Source: a virus. Taken from it: DNA of 33,773 nucleotides. The notes under the pieces are model-generated. The model was not told the origin of the DNA, made no database searches, and saw only the letters and a list, made by a program, of their open reading frames with translations. Numbering within the stretch: the stretch's first letter is position 1; every line of letters begins with the position of its first letter. Positions 15,517-23,411 of this stretch are shown here, one piece after another. The translations under genes were made by a program, and so were the position numbers. The stretch spans positions 1-33,773 of IMG/VR virus record IMGVR_UViG_3300048817_000051; one strand, written 5' to 3'.

Positions 15517-16297
15517 CGGCTACTACCGTGGTTTGACCAAGATCGAGCAGCGAGTGACTTGAGATGCGTTCTAGATAGCGCTTCAGGTTGCCCGGATAAT
15601 CTTTAGTAGCTGAGTGGTGGGTGATTTCTAAGTCAGGACGACACCACAGCTTTTCTCCCATGCGCACCCATCGGATGCACGCGGCCGTATCTTCGCCGCG
15701 CCATTCCTTGGATCGCGGATTGCCTACTTCACCCTCCATTATGCCGTGCGAAAACATATCGAAGTGTGGGTTTGATTCCTCACCGCAACACAGTTCTGGA
15801 TGCGCGCTGATCATTTTGTTGACAGCTTCACGTGTGACCTTCAAAAACCCGGCCGGCATCACGAGCGCCTCGAGGCACCCATCTTCGCGCACCGCGGCAA
15901 CGCCATCTTCGACTTCACGCAAGCCGCCCATGTAGTGTTCTTCGTCATGCTTATACCGATAGGTGCCGGCGACCACGCCGCCTTCGGTTTCAATCAGCTT
16001 GACGGCAGAGCCCGGCGTCCATGAGATGTCTTGATCGACGAACACAATCACCGTGGCGTCTTTCTTAAGCGCGGTGTGCAAGAGCAATGCTCGTGCCGCG
16101 GAGATGTATGGCAAGCCTTTCTGGTAGATGACTTCCGCAGCCCATCCGGCTTTTTTCAAGAAGGGGGTTTCAGCTTCGAAGGCCGCAACGGTTTGCTTGT
16201 ACGGTTCGGTCGGATAGACGGGGACCGCGAAGACAACTTTCTTCGGTAGCTTCATCTGTCCCATCCGCCACCCAACGTCTATGATATTTTCATCCAT
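15503..16297 (-). CDS. Glycosyltransferase-like protein, copy 1
   Basis: 264 residues from ATG 16297 (a GTG three codons upstream, inside the GAGGTGAG ribosome site, is less likely). GT-A-type features: KKVVFAVPVYPTEPYKQTV at the start, YISAARALLLHTALKKDA, then FVDQDISW with the metal-binding Asp88-x-Asp90, VKLIETEGGVVAGTYRY, MPAGFLKVTREAVNKM, and a late GEDTAACIRW, which could supply the catalytic base. It is a clear paralogue of the gene at 16470-17255. It would move a sugar from a nucleotide donor to an unknown acceptor (virion protein, DNA base or host glycan). It is separated from copy 2 by a 172-base structured gap. Confidence 0.8.
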   Translation of the reverse strand: MDENIIDVGWRMGQMKLPKKVVFAVPVYPTEPYKQTVAAFEAETPFLKKAGWAAEVIYQKGLPYISAARALLLHTALKKDATVIVFVDQDISWTPGSAVKLIETEGGVVAGTYRYKHDEEHYMGGLREVEDGVAAVREDGCLEALVMPAGFLKVTREAVNKMISAHPELCCGEESNPHFDMFSHGIMEGEVGNPRSKEWRGEDTAACIRWVRMGEKLWCRPDLEITHHSATKDYPGNLKRYLERISSHSLLDLGQTTVVADAVS

Positions 16298-16469
16298 TGC
16301 GCTCACCTCAAATTATTTGGTAGTGCGGCTTTACTCTGAAAGCCGCAAAGTCACGCGCGCCCTGCCGGGCTTAATTGCGATTGCGTTTACCGTTCCGCCG
16401 GGTGAGGCGACGGATACCTTTGCTGCTCTTGGGTGGCAGCTCTCTTTATCCCGCTAATAGCGGGTATCT
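16298..16469 (-). promoter_or_regulatory. Structured gap between the two glycosyltransferase genes
   Basis: 172 bases without a convincing gene. A 9-bp hairpin TGCGGCTTT/AAAGCCGCA (16324-16347) lies 26 bases upstream of the copy 1 start, and a CCCGC/GCGGG hairpin (16450-16464) lies just after the copy 2 stop. Neither is followed by a clean T-run on the minus strand, so they may be processing or partial-termination structures. Confidence 0.55.
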
Positions 16470-17255
16470 TTATGCGGGCGGCTTCAAGGCCGCGAGCTTC
16501 GCCAGCAATTGCGCTTTGCGCTCTTCCGGCGATACAGGGTTAGCGGAATCGCTTCCGCCTGGCTGTTTCAGTAAAAATTTATGGAAATTGCCGTGGTACG
16601 GCGTCTCGCCGAGCCAATGCGTAATATCGAGATCGGGCACAAGCCATATCTGGCCCCCGGCGTCAATCCAATTACGAGCGAACGCGTAATCCTCACCGAA
16701 CCACAAGCGGTTGTGCGCACCGTGGTTGAAAAGGTCCACGTGCGGGCTGCAATACTCGCCGTAGCACAGCTCTGGGTACGCTTCCATGAAGCGGTTTACC
16801 GCTGCGCGCGTGATCCTTAAGAACCCTGCGGGAATTGCGGTGGCGCTTAGCGCACCGTCGCTTTCGCGCACAAGTGGGCTGCCGCCGGGGCCGGTGTTGA
16901 CCGCGCCCATGTAAACTTCCTCGTCCTTCTTGAATCGATACGTGCCCGCGACAACGTCGCCTTCCGTCTCGATCAGTTTTAGCAAATCGCCCGGCTTCCA
17001 ACTCACGTCGTGATCCAGAAAAACGATGTGCGTGGCCTTCGCATCGAGCGCCTTGCGGAGCATGACGGCGCGAGCGGCGGATATGTAGGGGTTCCCTATC
17101 TCAGCCACTACGCCGTGTTCCCACCCCGCGGCCTCGATCAGAGGCACTTCATCGCGCAATGAATCGACGGTCTGCTGGTACGGTCGCAACGGATAGGGGG
17201 GTATTGCGAATACGACCTTACGTTTGCTCTTGTCTTCTTCGTAATTCCCGTTCAT
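16470..17255 (-). CDS. Glycosyltransferase-like protein, copy 2
   Basis: 261 residues from ATG 17255, which overlaps the methyltransferase stop (ATGA); the longer open frame upstream is inside the methyltransferase gene. It has the same order of motifs as copy 1: KVVFAIPPYPLRPYQQTVDS, GNPYISAARAVMLRKALDAK, FLDHDVSW (Asp81-x-Asp83), LIETEGDVVAGTYRFKK, IPAGFLRITRAAVNRFMEAY, FGEDYAFARNW, then DITHWLGETPYHGNF. The C-terminal 30 residues (SPEERKAQLLAKLAALKPPA) are absent from copy 1. The family occurs in phages and prophages, usually labelled glycosyltransferase without a proven substrate. The tandem copies suggest sequential addition of two sugars, or duplication followed by divergence. Confidence 0.82.
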   Translation of the reverse strand: MNGNYEEDKSKRKVVFAIPPYPLRPYQQTVDSLRDEVPLIEAAGWEHGVVAEIGNPYISAARAVMLRKALDAKATHIVFLDHDVSWKPGDLLKLIETEGDVVAGTYRFKKDEEVYMGAVNTGPGGSPLVRESDGALSATAIPAGFLRITRAAVNRFMEAYPELCYGEYCSPHVDLFNHGAHNRLWFGEDYAFARNWIDAGGQIWLVPDLDITHWLGETPYHGNFHKFLLKQPGGSDSANPVSPEERKAQLLAKLAALKPPA

Positions 17256-17791
17256 TTCGGCTTCGTCCCGGCGGCAAAGAGATTGTGGCACCCTTCGGCC
17301 TGGCCGCGGCCGACTCGCACGTTCTCGAATCCGGCATCTTCTAGTTGCTTCTTCAGCGTCGCGGCGGTAAAGCCGCTCAGGTGCTGCATGTGCGGCCACT
17401 TCTCGATCAGATCGGAGTGACCGTAAAATAAATCTCGTGCCTTAACGGCTAGGCCGCCGCGTGATATGTACATCACATCGTCGGTGGGCTCGACCCCTTC
17501 GCAATCCGGTACGAACTGGACTACGGCGCCCCCCGGCTTTAAAACTTTCAACCATCCCTTAAGACAAGGTTGGACCTTGTGGAACGGCAAATGCTCCAAG
17601 CAGTGTGAACCGTAAACACAGTCGAATGGGCCAATGCCATCCGGCAAATCAGACATGTCCGCTACGATGTCCGGGTTGCACTCAGGGTCAATGTCGAGCC
17701 GCGTCTCGCGACAATGCGACATCTCTCTGGGCATGGTGTCGTCGTAGCAGCCGACGTGTAAAACGTGCGGCGGTAGAACTTCATCCGTCAT
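17252..17791 (-). CDS. Class I SAM-dependent methyltransferase
   Basis: 179 residues from ATG 17791, preceded by a strong GGAGG (17804-17800); the frame is open further upstream through a terminator hairpin, so that part is not coding. Motif I VLHVGCYDD (about 10-18) replaces the usual VLDVGCGxG. LDIDPECNPDIVADMSDLPD gives the acidic SAM-ribose contact, FDCVYGSHCLEHLP is motif IV, and WLKVLKPGG is the post-IV strand. This layout is of the type-11 small-molecule or sugar methyltransferase kind, not a DNA methyltransferase (no DPPY/NPPY or PC motif). It heads a three-gene block with the two glycosyltransferases, so methylation of a transferred sugar is a reasonable inference. Confidence 0.83.
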   Translation of the reverse strand: MTDEVLPPHVLHVGCYDDTMPREMSHCRETRLDIDPECNPDIVADMSDLPDGIGPFDCVYGSHCLEHLPFHKVQPCLKGWLKVLKPGGAVVQFVPDCEGVEPTDDVMYISRGGLAVKARDLFYGHSDLIEKWPHMQHLSGFTAATLKKQLEDAGFENVRVGRGQAEGCHNLFAAGTKPK

Positions 17792-17803
17792 AAATCTCAC
17801 CTC

Positions 17804-17843
17804 CAAAAAGAAACCGCACCGGGGCTGCAAACCCCAGTGCGGT
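17804..17843 (-). terminator. Intrinsic terminator after the head-fibre-like gene
   Basis: Hairpin ACCGCAC (17813-17819) / GTGCGGT (17837-17843) with an inner GGGG/CCCC extension and a 7-base loop, followed on the minus strand by TTTCTTTTT. It separates the capsid genes from the methyltransferase/glycosyltransferase block. The T-run touches the methyltransferase ribosome site. Confidence 0.82.
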
Positions 17844-17855
17844 GTTAGTTCGCCT

Positions 17856-18089
17856 CTACGGCGAGGTCCAAATACCAAGACCGAGCAACGTGTTCGTCAC
17901 TTCCGTAATCCACGTTCCGATGAGCGCGGATGCTGAGGTGTTCGAATACGCAGCGACGTTCGAGGTGACGTGCTGTGAGTTGGTCGCACGGATCGCAACG
18001 GGCGCGGCCCCGTAAAATGCGGCCTTGCTTCCGGTGGGGGCAATTACAACACCGTCGGTGCTGCCGTCGCCTAGCTGATTGATAGCCAT
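17856..18089 (-). CDS. Small head-fibre / capsid decoration-like protein
   Basis: 77 residues: MAINQLGDGSTDGVVIAPTG, then SKAAFYGAAPVAIRA, and the ending NTLLGLGIWTSP. A short protein with a K.xFFGATPV-like motif and a C-terminal LGL(I/W) ending is commonly encoded right after the coat gene in many phages and is associated with head fibres or decoration. Here it follows the coat gene directly, with hairpins on both sides that would give it its own transcript level. Function is inferred from position and motif. Confidence 0.65.
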   Translation of the reverse strand: MAINQLGDGSTDGVVIAPTGSKAAFYGAAPVAIRATNSQHVTSNVAAYSNTSASALIGTWITEVTNTLLGLGIWTSP

Positions 18090-18126
18090 TGTGTTTTTCC
18101 TTCTATTATTTTGTTGGTAGAGATGG

Positions 18127-18146
18127 GCCGGCTATTTCTAGCCGGC
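18127..18146 (-). terminator. Hairpin between coat and decoration genes (possible attenuator)
   Basis: GCCGGCTA / TAGCCGGC, an 8-bp perfect stem with a 4-base loop, 15 bases after the coat stop. No T-run follows on the minus strand, so it is more likely an mRNA-stabilising or partially terminating hairpin than a full terminator. Confidence 0.5.
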
Positions 18147-18160
18147 TTCACTCAACTCGA

Positions 18161-19444
18161 TTAGGTGCCGACGATCCGAACGCCCAACTCAGGATAAGAG
18201 ACCACTTCGCCGGAAATCGTATCCAGGCGCAGAGGCATCAAATCGTTGTTAGTGTCGTAAGTCTGAATGACGCGAATCGCGAAGCCGTCGAACTGCGCTT
18301 GTGCGGAGTACTTCACTACGTCTTGCGCGTCAAGCAACGGTACGCAGGCGAACAGAATCGCATCCTTGTACATCGCCAGAGATTGCGCGTAAGCAATGTT
18401 GCCGCCCGCCGCACTCGATATGGCCGAGGTTCCGGTTGAAGTCGTGAGCCCAACGCCAGCCGCCGGAAGCACATCGACATTCTGATATGCACCGCCCGAA
18501 ATCGGGCAAGGCGAAACGACCATGGAGATGGCACCGGAGGTGTCCGAAATCTTCGCCGTTACGACGAACTGCTTTAAACGGTTTAAAGCGGTTTTCGTTT
18601 CCGGGTCCACTTCATGCACACCGACAACGCAAAATACGTCGCCTGCGTTCAGCGTAGTGCCGCCAGAAGCCCAGCCGGTCGTCGCCATTGTGGTCGTTGC
18701 AGTGTAGGTGTTGCCTACGCCGGTCGAACCGACAGTGGTACCGGACGAAATGACCGGGGTTGACGTGCCGTAAGTGCCAGTTGTGTAGGCGGGCATTTTC
18801 GGCTCGCGCACCGCTGCGAAACCGAGCACGCGAGAAGCAATCATGCCTTCGCGCCATTGGTCCGAGATGTCAATCTGCGGGTTGTACAACGCAGAGTTGT
18901 TACTGATCCAATCCGTTTCATGCACGGGGCTGGTGAGCAACGTTTGCCCTTCCGGACCATCCGGGGCCAATGCTTCAACCAAATACTGGTTGGCTTGCTG
19001 GATGTTAAGAAAGGACACAGTTGCCGCAGTCGTGCCCAAGTTGCCCACGTTCTTGGGAAATTGGTTGGTCAGAGCGGTAACGTTCGCATTGATGCCAGAG
19101 GCGATGCGAGCCGAAGCCGGGTTGATAATCTGCGCTTCAAAGTCGCCGATGTTGAACTGACGCTCGATTGACGTAAGGTTCACGTCAACGCCGTTCTGCT
19201 GGTTCAAAGTCAGCACCGAGGTGCGCTGTGTGAGATTCTGCGCGGCCATCGATGAGCCAGTACGCAGGGTGAAGTTGAAAGGCACACGCACCGTGTACGA
19301 AGTGCCGACCGGCACGCCGTCAATCTTGGCGCCGATTGCGCTCTCGTAATTGCGGTTGCAAGCCATCGCGGCCTGCGCCTTGCTGTGAAGCTTCGTGAGG
19401 CTCTTGCGAGCGACCCACGATGCGGTTGCGAAAGTATTCGCCAT
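18161..19444 (-). CDS. Major capsid protein (P22 gp5-like coat)
   Basis: 427 residues; P22 coat is 430. The N-terminus MANTFATASWVARKSLTKLH and the region up to about 110 (GTSYTVRVPFNFTLRTG, LTLNQQNGVDVNLTSIERQF) match the N-arm and spine pattern of P22-type coats. The centre (about 225-345) is Thr/Gly/Ser-rich and contains the expected telokin-like insertion domain (GDVFCVVGVHEVDPETKTAL, LKQFVVTAKI). The C-terminus (AMYKDAILFACVPL, FDGFAIRVIQTYDTNNDLMP, RLDTISGEVVSYPELGVRIV) is the typical end of the family. It forms the HK97-fold shell. It lies just downstream of the scaffold gene. Confidence 0.92.
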   Translation of the reverse strand: MANTFATASWVARKSLTKLHSKAQAAMACNRNYESAIGAKIDGVPVGTSYTVRVPFNFTLRTGSSMAAQNLTQRTSVLTLNQQNGVDVNLTSIERQFNIGDFEAQIINPASARIASGINANVTALTNQFPKNVGNLGTTAATVSFLNIQQANQYLVEALAPDGPEGQTLLTSPVHETDWISNNSALYNPQIDISDQWREGMIASRVLGFAAVREPKMPAYTTGTYGTSTPVISSGTTVGSTGVGNTYTATTTMATTGWASGGTTLNAGDVFCVVGVHEVDPETKTALNRLKQFVVTAKISDTSGAISMVVSPCPISGGAYQNVDVLPAAGVGLTTSTGTSAISSAAGGNIAYAQSLAMYKDAILFACVPLLDAQDVVKYSAQAQFDGFAIRVIQTYDTNNDLMPLRLDTISGEVVSYPELGVRIVGT

Positions 19445-19485
19445 TTGAAATTATCCTTATTGTTGTTTTATAAGCGCCGGCCCTT

Positions 19486-20487
19486 TTATCGGCCTATGCG
19501 TCGCTTCTCGGCCATCAGCTTCCGCTCGTGCGCCACAAAATCCGCAATTGGCGCTTTCGTCATGTCGGTATGTGAAGCACCGCCGCCTTTTGTCGGCGTC
19601 GGGGGCGCTGGGGCCTTGGTGATGTTAGTCGGAGTCTTCTGCGAGGACTTAACTACGGGCTTTGAAAGCTCTGCTTCTAGTCTGCCGATCGCTGCCGCTT
19701 GTTGAACCGGAGTTTTCCGCGCAATGCGCGCGGCTTCCTCTGGATTCTTGCCCAAGTGGTAGAGAATCTGCGGTCCGAGTTCAGAATCAACAACCAATGA
19801 CGCGGCGTCTTTGTGAAGCTGCGGCAGTGCAGGGTTACCTAAGATCACTTGAAAGTCAGGCGTGACGGCCGAAACGGCAGCCATGCGCGACTCGAAAGCG
19901 GCCCTTCGGGTAGCCTCGGTCTGATTCTGCTGTACGGTCTGTACTGCCTTAGATATGCCCTGCTCGATTCGTTTATTGGTCCAAGCGTTTACTGCCTTGG
20001 TCCATTTGTCGGTATCGAACCCGCAAGATTCCAGCGTTGGCGCATCCTCTGCCGCGAGAGCGGCGGGAGTCTGAGCGGTTGGCTGTTGTGCTTGTGGCTG
20101 TAGCTTTGTCAGTACTTCGGTTTGCAGGTATTCGAGCGACGTTTTCAGCGCCCTATTGCTCGCAATCAAATCCTCTATGCGTACCTGTGCTCGACTCGGC
20201 GGCTTCTTGTTAGGTTGCTGCGTGTCGGCCGTTTCGCTGGTCAGTTCAGCGGGGTCGGATTCGTCCGAGGCGGCCACTTCGTCGGGAGCGGCAGAAGATT
20301 CGACGGGTTCATCACCAATGGCAGTATCTTCGGGAGATGACTCCGAAGACTGTTCCGACTGCGCTGTCGGCTGCGATTCTGTTTCTATGGGCGCTGATTT
20401 CGCGCCCATAGGTGTTGCGGATAAGGTCGCTGCGGTGTTTCTATCAAATTCCGCGCGTGCGGATAGTACTGTGTCACTTGTAGGCAT
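19486..20487 (-). CDS. Scaffolding protein
   Basis: 333 residues, highly charged and low in aromatics. Residues 1-95 are disordered, rich in Ser, Glu, Thr, Asp and Pro. A helical core follows (RAQVRIEDLIASNRALKTSL, then ISKAVQTVQQNQTEATRRAA), and the end is basic (FVAHERKLMAEKRRIGR). P22 scaffold (303 residues) has the same plan, with a basic C-terminal helix-loop-helix that binds coat. The position between portal and coat is diagnostic. Confidence 0.85.
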   Translation of the reverse strand: MPTSDTVLSARAEFDRNTAATLSATPMGAKSAPIETESQPTAQSEQSSESSPEDTAIGDEPVESSAAPDEVAASDESDPAELTSETADTQQPNKKPPSRAQVRIEDLIASNRALKTSLEYLQTEVLTKLQPQAQQPTAQTPAALAAEDAPTLESCGFDTDKWTKAVNAWTNKRIEQGISKAVQTVQQNQTEATRRAAFESRMAAVSAVTPDFQVILGNPALPQLHKDAASLVVDSELGPQILYHLGKNPEEAARIARKTPVQQAAAIGRLEAELSKPVVKSSQKTPTNITKAPAPPTPTKGGGASHTDMTKAPIADFVAHERKLMAEKRRIGR

Positions 20488-20549
20488 GAGAGTTCCTTAA
20501 CCGTAGCTACGCGCTACGAGACGATGTCACCTAGAGGGGGAATCAAAAC

Positions 20550-22646
20550 TTAAACGGGTGCGCCTGGGCCTTGCGGGGCTTGAGCGGGTTGCGGCGGTTG
20601 CGCGCCGCTGGCTAAAAGCTGTGTCTGCAAATGCGCAGTGAACGCTTCCGGGTTAGCTACGTGAAATTTCTGCGCTGCCAATAAATTGGCGAGTTCCGTC
20701 TTAACCACATCAGCGATCAATCGGCGGTGTTCAATGTCGCCGCTCTGCGCTTTGTTCTGCGCGATGAAGCTCTCCGCGGTGTCACGGTGCGCGAGCGCCA
20801 TCGCTCGGAGCGCGTCCGCCTGCTTGATCGGATCGGGCGGCGGGGGCGGCCCCATTGCCGCTTTTTCTTCCGGCGTGGGCTCAACTATACCCTTGTGGAT
20901 AAGCATCATTCGCAGGCGCTTTGTCATTTCGTCGGCATCGGGGCTATCGATCGCCTTCGTGATCAAATCCGGTATAGCTTCCGCCAAACCGGGAACCGAC
21001 TGCGCTGCGTCAAGCAGAATCGCAAGCGATTCTTGCCGCGCGGTCTGGTAGCTCGGACCAAGAGTCACGGTGCAATCGTAACTGCCCGACTGCAAATCGT
21101 TAATGATATTGCCGCTGTCATCCTGGCCGTTGACGGTCACCTGTTTATCGGATCCGTCCCCCGCGATAATTCGCACAACGCGCGCCGTGTCGTAAACGGT
21201 CGGTATCATGTCCAAACCCATCTCGCACAGAAGTTGCAACGCCTTGCCGTAGTTGTCGATAAATTCGTGAGACCCTAAGTCACTGCGGCGCGTATGCGTT
21301 ACCAGCGCTTTGCCGCTTACGCGATTCATGTCATCCGCATTGCCTAGCGCGGGATCAAAAAAGCCGGTTGTCGCTTGAATGTCCTGCGCGGCTTTCTGCG
21401 CCATAGCAACAGATGCGGTTGGAACATCTATCGGGCTCATCCTGTACGGCGCGCCGCCGCCAGGTGTGGAGGCCGCGGTCGGGTCAACGTTAAACGGCAT
21501 ATAAACGCGAGCCGCCGCATTCGCACTATTCCAAATATCTTCAAACCCGATGATCATTTTCGGTGTGACTTGAAGCGGCGCTTTAACTCCAAGCGCTGAA
21601 CGCTCAATCGCATCACTCGATTGAAAATTGTAAGCGCGCTGAGAATCTTTCGAGTGGCGAATCAACGATTGATACTTTTTCTTACCCTCAATATTGACGT
21701 AGCGCCCCGGCATTTTCACAATCGGGATTCTTTTCCAATCGTAAACGCGAGGCCCTTCAAGAATCTGCGCGCCGTCGCATTTGACGTAGCGCACTTTGAA
21801 AGTTTTTATCTTGCGGGTCTTGACGACCTTCGCATACTGGCCGTCTGGGTTCGCCTTGCTTAAATGCTTCTCGACTGCCTTCTCTTTGCTGGTGTAATCG
21901 ATCACGCGCCCATCGGAAAGCATTGCAATTTCTTTCTCAACCGGGAAACGTTCGAAATACTCGACAACGCGGATTTGCCCGCCGCTGTACCAGCCCAAGG
22001 AATCGCGCGACATAGAGAAAGTCGAGGCTGTAAACCCAGGGTACTCAGCTTTGTATTTCTCTTCTGAGATCTTATCGCCGACCATGCACCATTGCGCATC
22101 CGCGCCGCATGGGTCGGTAAATTCCGGATCACGAACCACGGTTAACGGGTTCGGAATACCTTTTAAGCGCAATACTTGCTCAAAACCATTGTCGGAGGCG
22201 TGCTCAGGCAGCAAGCGAAGCTCGCCGAAGCCGCCGGCAACGGCGTGCTTGTAGCACTCATCGTAAATCGCTTCGGCGCGTGACTCTTGCTCAATCGAGC
22301 GCCACATGCCGCCGAAAACATCCGCGATGTCTTGCGTCGAGTTCTCACTCGAGGGGCGTACCTTGACCGCGGGCCGGGTCTGGCGCTGATCGCCAAGAAC
22401 CATATTTACTGGTTGTAAAACACGATTGAATGTGTATGACGGTCGGCCTTGACGCAGTGTCAACACTAGCGGATCCCACTGCGCACCCGATTCTGCGTCG
22501 TAGCAAAAGGCGAGATCCTCGGAATGTAAGCGCCGATTCTCTTCGTCCGCGGCGACGCCTAGCTCGTATCGGCTGTGTATCGTCGCCAATAGCTTGCGCT
22601 CGTCATCCTCTGACAAGGGTTCGTCGCCGTCCTCGTATTCGATCAA
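20550..22646 (-). CDS. Portal protein (P22 gp1-like)
   Basis: 698 residues; P22 portal is 725. It starts at TTG 22646 after an AAGGGGG ribosome site; there is no ATG or GTG between this and the terminase stop. FCYDAESGAQWDPLVLTLRQ, GRPSYTFNRVLQPVNMVLGD, QRQTRPAVKVRP and the segment YDWKRIPIVKMPGRYVNIEG are typical of the P22 portal family. A Pro/Ala/Gln-rich C-terminal tail replaces the long P22 barrel. Twelve copies form the DNA entry ring to which terminase and gp4 bind. It overlaps nothing, with short gaps on both sides. Confidence 0.93.
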   Translation of the reverse strand: MIEYEDGDEPLSEDDERKLLATIHSRYELGVAADEENRRLHSEDLAFCYDAESGAQWDPLVLTLRQGRPSYTFNRVLQPVNMVLGDQRQTRPAVKVRPSSENSTQDIADVFGGMWRSIEQESRAEAIYDECYKHAVAGGFGELRLLPEHASDNGFEQVLRLKGIPNPLTVVRDPEFTDPCGADAQWCMVGDKISEEKYKAEYPGFTASTFSMSRDSLGWYSGGQIRVVEYFERFPVEKEIAMLSDGRVIDYTSKEKAVEKHLSKANPDGQYAKVVKTRKIKTFKVRYVKCDGAQILEGPRVYDWKRIPIVKMPGRYVNIEGKKKYQSLIRHSKDSQRAYNFQSSDAIERSALGVKAPLQVTPKMIIGFEDIWNSANAAARVYMPFNVDPTAASTPGGGAPYRMSPIDVPTASVAMAQKAAQDIQATTGFFDPALGNADDMNRVSGKALVTHTRRSDLGSHEFIDNYGKALQLLCEMGLDMIPTVYDTARVVRIIAGDGSDKQVTVNGQDDSGNIINDLQSGSYDCTVTLGPSYQTARQESLAILLDAAQSVPGLAEAIPDLITKAIDSPDADEMTKRLRMMLIHKGIVEPTPEEKAAMGPPPPPDPIKQADALRAMALAHRDTAESFIAQNKAQSGDIEHRRLIADVVKTELANLLAAQKFHVANPEAFTAHLQTQLLASGAQPPQPAQAPQGPGAPV

Positions 22647-22673
22647 TGCAGCCCCCTTTCGAAGTATTATTTT

Positions 22674-23411
22674 TCAGCCGGCCCAAACGGACGACACGTT
22701 TACGTGATACCAAGGCTTGTCGCCGGGGCGTTTCTTCGGCTCAACACAGGCCCTATCCAACCCAGACATAATCAAATATCTCAAGGCGTCAAGCGCGTGG
22801 TCCGGTGACTCGACGATCTTTCCGTTTTGATCGCGTCTGTAAAGGCGATATTCGCCGAGTAGTTTTGTACAACTCGAAAAAATCTTGAGGCGCCCGGTCG
22901 AGAGTCTTTCCCAAACGCGGGTTAACCCTGTAACGACTGCATTGTCCGCGGGCTCCAAATCAAGTTTGAATCCGTCGCGGTACTCTTCAATCAATTTCTT
23001 GCCGTCTTTCTGCCCGCTGCCGGCGCTTGCCGGATCTATCACCCCAGGAATCCATGCGCCTTGCGATTTGATCGCTTCGGCAACAATGCTTGGCTCTTTC
23101 TTACCAAGGTAGACTTCGTGATAAATGTATACGGTGCCGGTCGCGTTATCTAAAGCCGCGAAAACTGCGGCGTTCACATTCCAACCAACGTCAAAACCGA
23201 ACGCGCGCGGCCAGTGATCAGGAATCGGAAACGGCGCCTTCGTGATTTCATCCTCCGGTATCGGGTAGATCGCGCCGGAACCGAATGACGGAATGCCCGT
23301 CGAACGCATCGCGCGCTGCCACGGCGGAATGCTTGCCAACATCGACTCGGTTTGCTCGGCCGACAAATGCGGGCAATCGCTCCAGTTGATCTGTACGAAT
23401 GCCTTAGCCAT
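22674..23411 (-). CDS. Large terminase, C-terminal nuclease part (separate frame)
   Basis: 245 residues. The RNase H-fold nuclease half of TerL: FGFDVGWN (Asp74), VIDPAS (Asp126) and DHALDALRYLIMSGLD (Asp204/Asp208) give the acidic cluster that cuts concatemeric DNA. AFVQINWSDCPHLSAEQTES and GSGAIYPIPEDEI are the linker segments that normally continue directly from the ATPase domain. The ATG at 23411 overlaps the ATPase frame by 8 bases (ATGGCTAA). It may be made by +1 frameshifting, by coupled re-initiation as a separate subunit, or the split may be a sequencing or assembly indel. The domain itself looks intact. Confidence 0.9.
   Translation of the reverse strand: MAKAFVQINWSDCPHLSAEQTESMLASIPPWQRAMRSTGIPSFGSGAIYPIPEDEITKAPFPIPDHWPRAFGFDVGWNVNAAVFAALDNATGTVYIYHEVYLGKKEPSIVAEAIKSQGAWIPGVIDPASAGSGQKDGKKLIEEYRDGFKLDLEPADNAVVTGLTRVWERLSTGRLKIFSSCTKLLGEYRLYRRDQNGKIVESPDHALDALRYLIMSGLDRACVEPKKRPGDKPWYHVNVSSVWAG

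Noticed and set aside
17256-17399. Upstream extension of glycosyltransferase copy 2 to 17399
   Set aside because: The extra residues are an Arg-rich shadow of the methyltransferase C-terminus; ATG 17255 with an ATGA overlap is the better start.
17792-17878. Upstream extension of the methyltransferase to 17878
   Set aside because: The extension crosses a terminator hairpin; the ATG at 17791 has a strong GGAGG and gives a normal domain start.
20727-21278. 183-codon plus-strand frame inside the portal gene
   Set aside because: Antisense shadow; Arg/His-rich composition and no ribosome site.
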